From Bacteroidota bacterium (GTDB taxonomy: Bacteria > Bacteroidota > Ignavibacteria > Ignavibacteriales > Ignavibacteriaceae): DNA of 58,823 nt. Positions 54,865 through 58,823 of the stretch are shown piece after piece. The DNA lies in the NCBI GenBank assembly GCA_021813585.1, contig JAKAJV010000096.1, positions 1 to 58,823 on the forward strand. The letters are read 5' to 3'. Numbering within the stretch: the first letter of the stretch is position 1; each line of letters begins with the position of its first letter. Position numbers and translations under genes: made by a program. The notes under the pieces were generated by a model that was not told the DNA's origin, did no database searches, and saw nothing but the letters and a program-made list of their open reading frames with translations.

Positions 54865-56097
54865 TTAAAAATCCAAATCGGATGTCCAGCCGAACACCGG
54901 AATTCCGACAAGATTATGAATTATAGAAGCAGTGCCTAAAATGCCTTCAACCATATTATCTATCTCTACATATTCGCCTGCTGTATGAACAACATTTTCG
55001 TCTCCGGGTCCGTAGCCGATTGTAGGAATATTAAATCTTTTTGTAAGAATGCTTCCTGCAGTTCCCATACCGATTCTAGGCAGCCGCCATTTTCCGGGAA
55101 CTGTTTTACACTTTGCAGATGATAAAGCCTGTCGCGCTCTATCCATCAAAGGGGAAAAGGGGCTTGTCTCCCAGGCATTGCTTAAATATCTAACTTGCAC
55201 GCTGTCTCCGTTTGCTAATTTTTGAATCTCTTCGCGAAGCTTTATGTCCAGGTTTATAGATTTTTTTTCTTTAACATTTTGAAGGGTAATATCCTTAATA
55301 TTTTCTATAAGAACGCCGGTGTCCTCATCTTTGTATAATCTTCTATTTAGGAGTATTCTTGCGTCCTGGTAATCGTTATAAAATTCCGGCTGGTGGACGC
55401 TCATAAAATCTTCGCTGCCGTTTATTTTATTTGCTTTGCCGGCATTGTGAAGATTTTGGTAGACCGCATTGGCCGCATTTTTTAGAAAGTTTGGATTTGG
55501 AGAATCCATACCGATTGTAAACCCTGCCCAGCCATCATGCCCATAAAACAGACCGAGGTCGGTAGGCTCGCCGAGTATTACGTAATCAACTTTAATTTTC
55601 ATATCGGCAAGAGTTTTGGAAATTAAATGCTGCACTCCTAAGCTCAATCCGTTTTCTTCAGAAACTGTGGCGGCAACAATTACGTTTCCTCTTAACGGGA
55701 TTAATGCACGGTGCAACAGCATATGAGCAGCATATATTTGAACAGCCAATCCGCTCTTACAATCAGAGCTTCCCACGCCGTAAATTCTCCCGTCTTTAAT
55801 TTTACCCGAATATGGCGAACCTTCCCAGCCGGGTGCATTTTCATCAGGCAGTACCGTATCGATGTGGCTGTTCAGCAGCAGAGTTGGTCCGTTTTCATAT
55901 CCGTAAAGAATGCCGAAGACATTGCCCAAATCATCTGTAATTACTTTGTCATATCCAAGCTCTTTCATTTTTTCCTCAACTAGCCTTGCAGCATACTTTT
56001 CATCGTAGCTAATACTTGGAGTGCGTACAAGCTCCGCAGTAAACGCCGAAGCTTTCTGCCTTAAATTCTCTGCATGTTCTTTTAATAACGTGTACAT
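54865..56097 (-). CDS. M20-family zinc hydrolase (YgeY/ArgE-like)
   Basis: 410 residues. The M20 peptidase/deacylase fold is supported by LLNSHIDTVLPDENAPGW, the aspartate bridging the metals in GVGSSDCKSGLAV, the general-base glutamates in VSEENG, and late ligands in GPGDENVVHTAGEYVE. Of the M20 members I know, it resembles YgeY, an uncharacterised hydrolase. The dimerisation/lid segment, which usually contains a His-x-Ser-x-Pro, reads FTIGMDSPNPNF, so the lid histidine is missing or displaced. It is the first gene of an operon with ackA, so products that yield acetyl phosphate are plausible, but the substrate is unknown. RBS AAGGAATAAACG. Confidence 0.85.
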   Translation of the reverse strand: MYTLLKEHAENLRQKASAFTAELVRTPSISYDEKYAARLVEEKMKELGYDKVITDDLGNVFGILYGYENGPTLLLNSHIDTVLPDENAPGWEGSPYSGKIKDGRIYGVGSSDCKSGLAVQIYAAHMLLHRALIPLRGNVIVAATVSEENGLSLGVQHLISKTLADMKIKVDYVILGEPTDLGLFYGHDGWAGFTIGMDSPNPNFLKNAANAVYQNLHNAGKANKINGSEDFMSVHQPEFYNDYQDARILLNRRLYKDEDTGVLIENIKDITLQNVKEKKSINLDIKLREEIQKLANGDSVQVRYLSNAWETSPFSPLMDRARQALSSAKCKTVPGKWRLPRIGMGTAGSILTKRFNIPTIGYGPGDENVVHTAGEYVEIDNMVEGILGTASIIHNLVGIPVFGWTSDLDF

Positions 56098-56299
56098 CGT
56101 TTATTCCTTTTTTAATTATTATTTGAAAATTTCTGTTTACTCATTAAGCTCTTGGAGTAATGGAGTATTGTCCGAAGGACTTCTCCGTAGGAATAATGGA
56201 GTAAGATAAATTTTATTCCATTCCTTAAAGCTTTTGAATAGCTGCAAGAATGTCTCAAAAGCTGTACCAGGTTAAAAACTTTAATAGTTATCTATTTTA

Positions 56300-56372
56300 C
56301 TGCAAATCTGCATTGGCTGTAAATTTACAGTTTTGTAATTTGCAATGTATGTTTTGCAAAATGCAGTGAATT
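56300..56372. promoter_or_regulatory. Likely operator region of the V4R activator/M20-ackA divergent pair
   Basis: Dense short symmetry: CTGTAAATTTACAG (perfect 14-base palindrome, 56317-56330), TTTTGCAAAA (perfect, 56352-56361) and several TTTGCAA/TGCAAAT half-sites (TGCAAATCTGCA, TTTGCAATG). Such repeated half-sites next to an enhancer-binding regulator suggest its own binding sites. No convincing sigma-54 promoter could be read on either strand. Confidence 0.4.
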
Positions 56373-57989
56373 ATGAAAGCCAAAGATTTAAGATTAGAAG
56401 AGATATTTAATTTTTCAGAAGGAACTTTAACGCTGAAAGGGCGCGAAGTTGTTATCCATAGCCTTCACGCATTCGCATTGTTCCGTAAAGACATAATCGG
56501 CTCAACAGAAATTGCACATGCGCGCAGTATACTTACCCGGTTCGGATACTTTCAGGGACAAGCCGATGCCTCTGTTTTAATAAATAATTTTAAATGGGAA
56601 AGTAAAACGGAATTGATTAAAGCCGGATGCAGGCTTCATTCTTTGGAAGGCATCGCTAAAGATATTGTGAACAAACTCGAATACGATGAGAATTCTGGTA
56701 AGTTTTACATGGAGCTTAGCTGGCACGATTCTAAAGAAGCTGAGGAACATCTTTTTACTTTGGGCAAATCAGCTAATCCGGTCTGCTGGATTTTGAGCGG
56801 CTATTTCAGCGGGTTTATTTCGCTGTCAATAAATAAGGATGTTTATTTCATTGAACAATCCTGCAAAGCCCAAGGCAACACTATTTGTAATGCCATCGGA
56901 AAAGATATTAAATCCTGGGGCGAAGAAATAAATCCATACATGGAATACTTCAAGGTCACCGATATAAAATCAAAAATAGATAAGCTTAACGGACAGCTGA
57001 AACGAAAAGCATATCTATTAAAAAAATATGAAAAAGAAATAGAAGCGCTTTTTACCGTAACAAATCCCACCTTCGTGGAGATACACAGCGAAGCTTATAA
57101 ACGTATTCTAAATATCGCCAACAAAGTTGCGCCCTTTGACTCTACGGTTTTAATTACCGGCGAAACTGGTGTCGGAAAAGAAGTGCTTGCTAAATATATT
57201 CATAAAATTTCTGCACGCACTCAAGGCAAATTTATTGGAATAAATTGCGGAGCTCTGCCAGAGACACTTCTTGAAAGCGAGCTTTTCGGCCATGCTGTAG
57301 GCGCGTTTACTGGCGCAGTAAAAGAAAGAATAGGATTGTTTGAAACTGCGAGTAAAGGAACAATCTTTCTTGATGAGATTGGCGAAGTTGGCTTAGCAAT
57401 GCAATTAAAAATTTTGCGCGTTTTACAGGAACATGAAATTCTGCGTATCGGAGAAAGTATTCCGCGCAAAGTTGATATAAGAATAATTGCAGCTACTAAC
57501 AAAGATTTGAAGCAGCTTATTAAAGAAGGAAAATTTAGAGAAGACCTTTATTACCGCTTGAGCGTAATGGAATTGAAAGTTCCTCCGCTACGCGAGCGCA
57601 AAGAAGATATATTGCCCCTGACGAGGTTTTTTGTCGACCAGCTTACAAAAAAATTAAAGGTACAAAATCTACATATAGATTCTTCATGCATTGAATATTT
57701 GCAGGAATACTCATGGCCCGGCAATGTTAGGGAATTACAAAATGTTATAGAGCGGGCAGCAATACTTTGCAGCGATGGTAAAATTTTGCCGCATCATCTT
57801 CCAAACACAATCATGAACAATTCAGACAAAACATTCGAATCGATTTTAAGGGAGAATGCAACTCTGGAACAAATTGAGCAGGCATACATCGAGCATATTT
57901 TAATCCAAACCGGTGGCAATAAATCCAAAGCTGCAGAAATTCTTGGAATAAATATTTCTACACTCTGGAGAAAAATGAAAAAGATGTAG
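56373..57989 (+). CDS. Sigma-54-dependent activator with XylR_N/V4R sensor domain
   Basis: 538 residues. The N-terminal part (about 1-185) has the layout of XylR/DmpR-like regulators: an activator-of-aromatic-catabolism domain followed by V4R, with CWILSGYFSGF, FIEQSCKAQGN and a second Cys in NTICNAIG, which in this family bind small aromatic ligands or metal. The AAA+ domain (about 235-475) has Walker A GETGVGKE (263-270), an intact GAFTGA (310-315, GHAVGAFTGAVKERIG), Walker B FLDEIGE, and PLRERKEDI. The Fis-type HTH (NKSKAAEILGINISTLWRKM) ends the protein. It is divergent from the M20-ackA operon and likely controls it. No RBS is obvious before ATG 56373. Confidence 0.93.
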   Translation: MKAKDLRLEEIFNFSEGTLTLKGREVVIHSLHAFALFRKDIIGSTEIAHARSILTRFGYFQGQADASVLINNFKWESKTELIKAGCRLHSLEGIAKDIVNKLEYDENSGKFYMELSWHDSKEAEEHLFTLGKSANPVCWILSGYFSGFISLSINKDVYFIEQSCKAQGNTICNAIGKDIKSWGEEINPYMEYFKVTDIKSKIDKLNGQLKRKAYLLKKYEKEIEALFTVTNPTFVEIHSEAYKRILNIANKVAPFDSTVLITGETGVGKEVLAKYIHKISARTQGKFIGINCGALPETLLESELFGHAVGAFTGAVKERIGLFETASKGTIFLDEIGEVGLAMQLKILRVLQEHEILRIGESIPRKVDIRIIAATNKDLKQLIKEGKFREDLYYRLSVMELKVPPLRERKEDILPLTRFFVDQLTKKLKVQNLHIDSSCIEYLQEYSWPGNVRELQNVIERAAILCSDGKILPHHLPNTIMNNSDKTFESILRENATLEQIEQAYIEHILIQTGGNKSKAAEILGINISTLWRKMKKM

Positions 57990-58093
57990 CAGGTTTGTTT
58001 TCTCAGATAATTATTTTCTTCCCCTTGTTTCCGGAAAAATCCAAATTCATGTGTCCGCACATCGCTTGCCGCGGCGAAGCGCAGCAAAGCCGG

Positions 58094-58123
58094 GTTTCAA
58101 TCCACGTACTCGTATGGAGCGAC
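58094..58123. repeat. Decayed solo CRISPR repeat
   Basis: GTTTCAATCCACG is exact to the array repeat; the next bases drift (TACTCGTATGGAGCGAC versus the array's CGCTCGCACGGAGCGCGAC), giving 30 bases with several substitutions and a two-base loss near the end. It lies 234 bases before the first array repeat, separated by an inserted element. Confidence 0.8.
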
Positions 58124-58128
58124 AAGCC

Positions 58129-58357
58129 TAGCCCCGTCCCCTTCCAAAGGAAGGGGCGTTATCAAACGACTAAGCTATGCTATCGTATCCGATTCTGAAT
58201 TACTGCTTTAAGATTTATATGCTGAACAATTATTACATAACCAAATACAGATAGAATAAATAATTTTAAAATCTTTTAGATTGAATAATGAATTTCGATT
58301 AGAATAATTATTAAGGGTTTGATTCTCCCTTTCCTTTGGGAAGGGCAGGGATGGGCT
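58129..58357. mobile_element. Repeat element inserted between the solo repeat and the CRISPR array
   Basis: Ends are imperfectly inverted: left 58129-58167 (TAGCCCCGTCCCCTTCC then AAAGGAAGGGGC...ATCAAAC) and right 58315-58357 (GTTTGATTCTCCC, CTTTGGGAAGGG, CAGGGATGGGCT) match as reverse complements over about 40 bases with small gaps. The middle is AT-rich without an ORF. A third relative is at 17110-17147. Its right end touches the first array repeat, whose first bases are altered. Confidence 0.5.
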
Positions 58358-58823
58358 GTCCCAATCCACGCGCTCGCACGGAGCGCGACCACATCAAAGC
58401 GCGCAGTCTATTATCAGCAAGCGGTTTCAATCCACGCGCTCGCACGGAGCGCGACCCATTCCAGTTATCTTAAGCTCTTCAACAAGCTTGTTTCAATCCA
58501 CGCGCTCGCACGGAGCGCGACCATCTTCAACAAATATTGCGGGCTTCTGAAGATGTTTCAATCCACGCGCTCGCACGGAGCGCGACAATCTGCTTCTGCG
58601 GAGATGAAGCAGCTTGATGTTTCAATCCACGCGCTCGCACGGAGCGCGACCTCCTTGCTGTAGCATAAACGCCTCTCTATTTGAATGTTTCAATCCACGC
58701 GCTCGCACGGAGCGCGACCTTTGATTATGTTAAGGATAACGGACAGCCTAAAGTTTCAATCCACGCGCTCGCACGGAGCGCGACTCCGGAGCGGCATTTA
58801 GACTAATAGCATGGTAGGAGATC
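58358..58823 (-). CRISPR. CRISPR array, type I-C-like repeat, leader-distal end; continues past the window
   Basis: Seven 32-base repeats start at 58358, 58424, 58490, 58555, 58619, 58687 and 58753, opening GTTTCAATCCACGCGCTCGC and closing GGAGCGCGAC. Spacers are 32 to 36 bases and all different. Read on the minus strand, the repeat begins GTCGCGCTCC, has a 6-base CGCGCT/AGCGCG stem and ends in ATTGAAAC, the type I-C handle pattern. The first repeat on the left is altered at its start (GTCCC for GTTTC), as expected of the leader-distal repeat, so transcription runs leftward from a leader beyond the right edge. After the last visible repeat 39 bases of the next spacer and flank are seen. No cas gene is in the window. 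Confidence 0.97.

Larger units (their letters stand above)
57990..58357. other. 368-base gene-free stretch before the CRISPR array
   Basis: Holds a stray decayed CRISPR repeat (58094-58123) and a repeat element (58129-58357). The first 100 bases contain a short hairpin-like CTTGCCGCGGCGAAG but no supportable gene. Confidence 0.6.

Noticed and set aside
56254-56269. Sigma-54 promoter-like TGGTAC-N5-TTGAG on the minus strand upstream of the M20 hydrolase
   Set aside because: Correct spacing, but the -12 element has GA for GC; too weak to call without mapping.
58319-58663. 114-residue frame with repeated SIHALARSAT motif
   Set aside because: It is the translation of the CRISPR repeats; periodic, no RBS, runs through the spacers.

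Overview
The window is about 58.8 kb of moderately AT-rich bacterial chromosome. The gene content points to a Gram-negative of the Bacteroidota/Chlorobi/Ignavibacteria (FCB) group, most likely an Ignavibacteria-like anaerobe or facultative anaerobe: an RND-TolC efflux operon, very large multi-PAS and propeller-containing sensor kinases, a secreted GH20 hexosaminidase, c-type cytochrome machinery, class I (FbaB-type) aldolase and acetate kinase. The taxonomic call is inference from style and content. No rRNA or tRNA gene was seen.

Layout. (1) 1-8.2 kb: tail of an isoprenylcysteine-methyltransferase-like gene, a secreted cell-wall amidase, and a TetR-TolC-adaptor-RND pump operon. (2) 8.6-17.1 kb: monocistronic metabolic genes: a Tat-exported Rieske protein, dienelactone hydrolase, two aldo/keto reductases, a D-2-hydroxyacid dehydrogenase, a secreted protein of unknown function, a beta-N-acetylhexosaminidase and a GNAT acetyltransferase. 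(3) 17.6-33.4 kb: a signalling island: a NarL-type kinase/regulator pair, a lone receiver, a kinase remnant, and four large histidine kinases that look like two copies of one ancestral pair. (4) 33.6-38.8 kb: enolase, glutamine synthetase, a small membrane protein, a DMT permease and a macrodomain protein. (5) 38.8-51.2 kb: the most unusual part. Two divergent gene sets flank a gene-free 0.7-kb region. Leftward: Tat-exported 4x[4Fe-4S] protein, NrfD/HybB-type membrane protein, 13-haem cytochrome, haem-motif histidine kinase with a zinc-ribbon insertion inside its ATPase domain, and two receiver-GcvH-like fusion proteins. Rightward: two small GcvH-like proteins, a second haem-motif kinase and an NtrC-type regulator that lacks the GAFTGA loop. 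(6) 51.4-58.0 kb: FbaB aldolase; an M20 hydrolase - acetate kinase - decayed acetate kinase paralogue operon; and a divergent V4R-type sigma-54 activator. (7) 58.1 kb to the end: the leader-distal end of a type I-C-like CRISPR array that runs off the window, with a stray decayed repeat split from it by an inserted repeat element.

How the genes may work together. Region 5 reads as one redox-respiratory module with dedicated sensing: the FeS/NrfD/multihaem proteins would pass electrons between the quinone pool and periplasmic carriers, and the two periplasmic haem-motif kinases would report redox state or a haem ligand to receivers carrying GcvH-like domains. The repeated occurrence of GcvH-like domains (four in 10 kb), mostly without an obvious lipoyl lysine, is the best candidate for an undescribed system. 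Between genes there are several dispersed palindromic repeats and two MITE-like elements, concentrated in the longer gene-free gaps.
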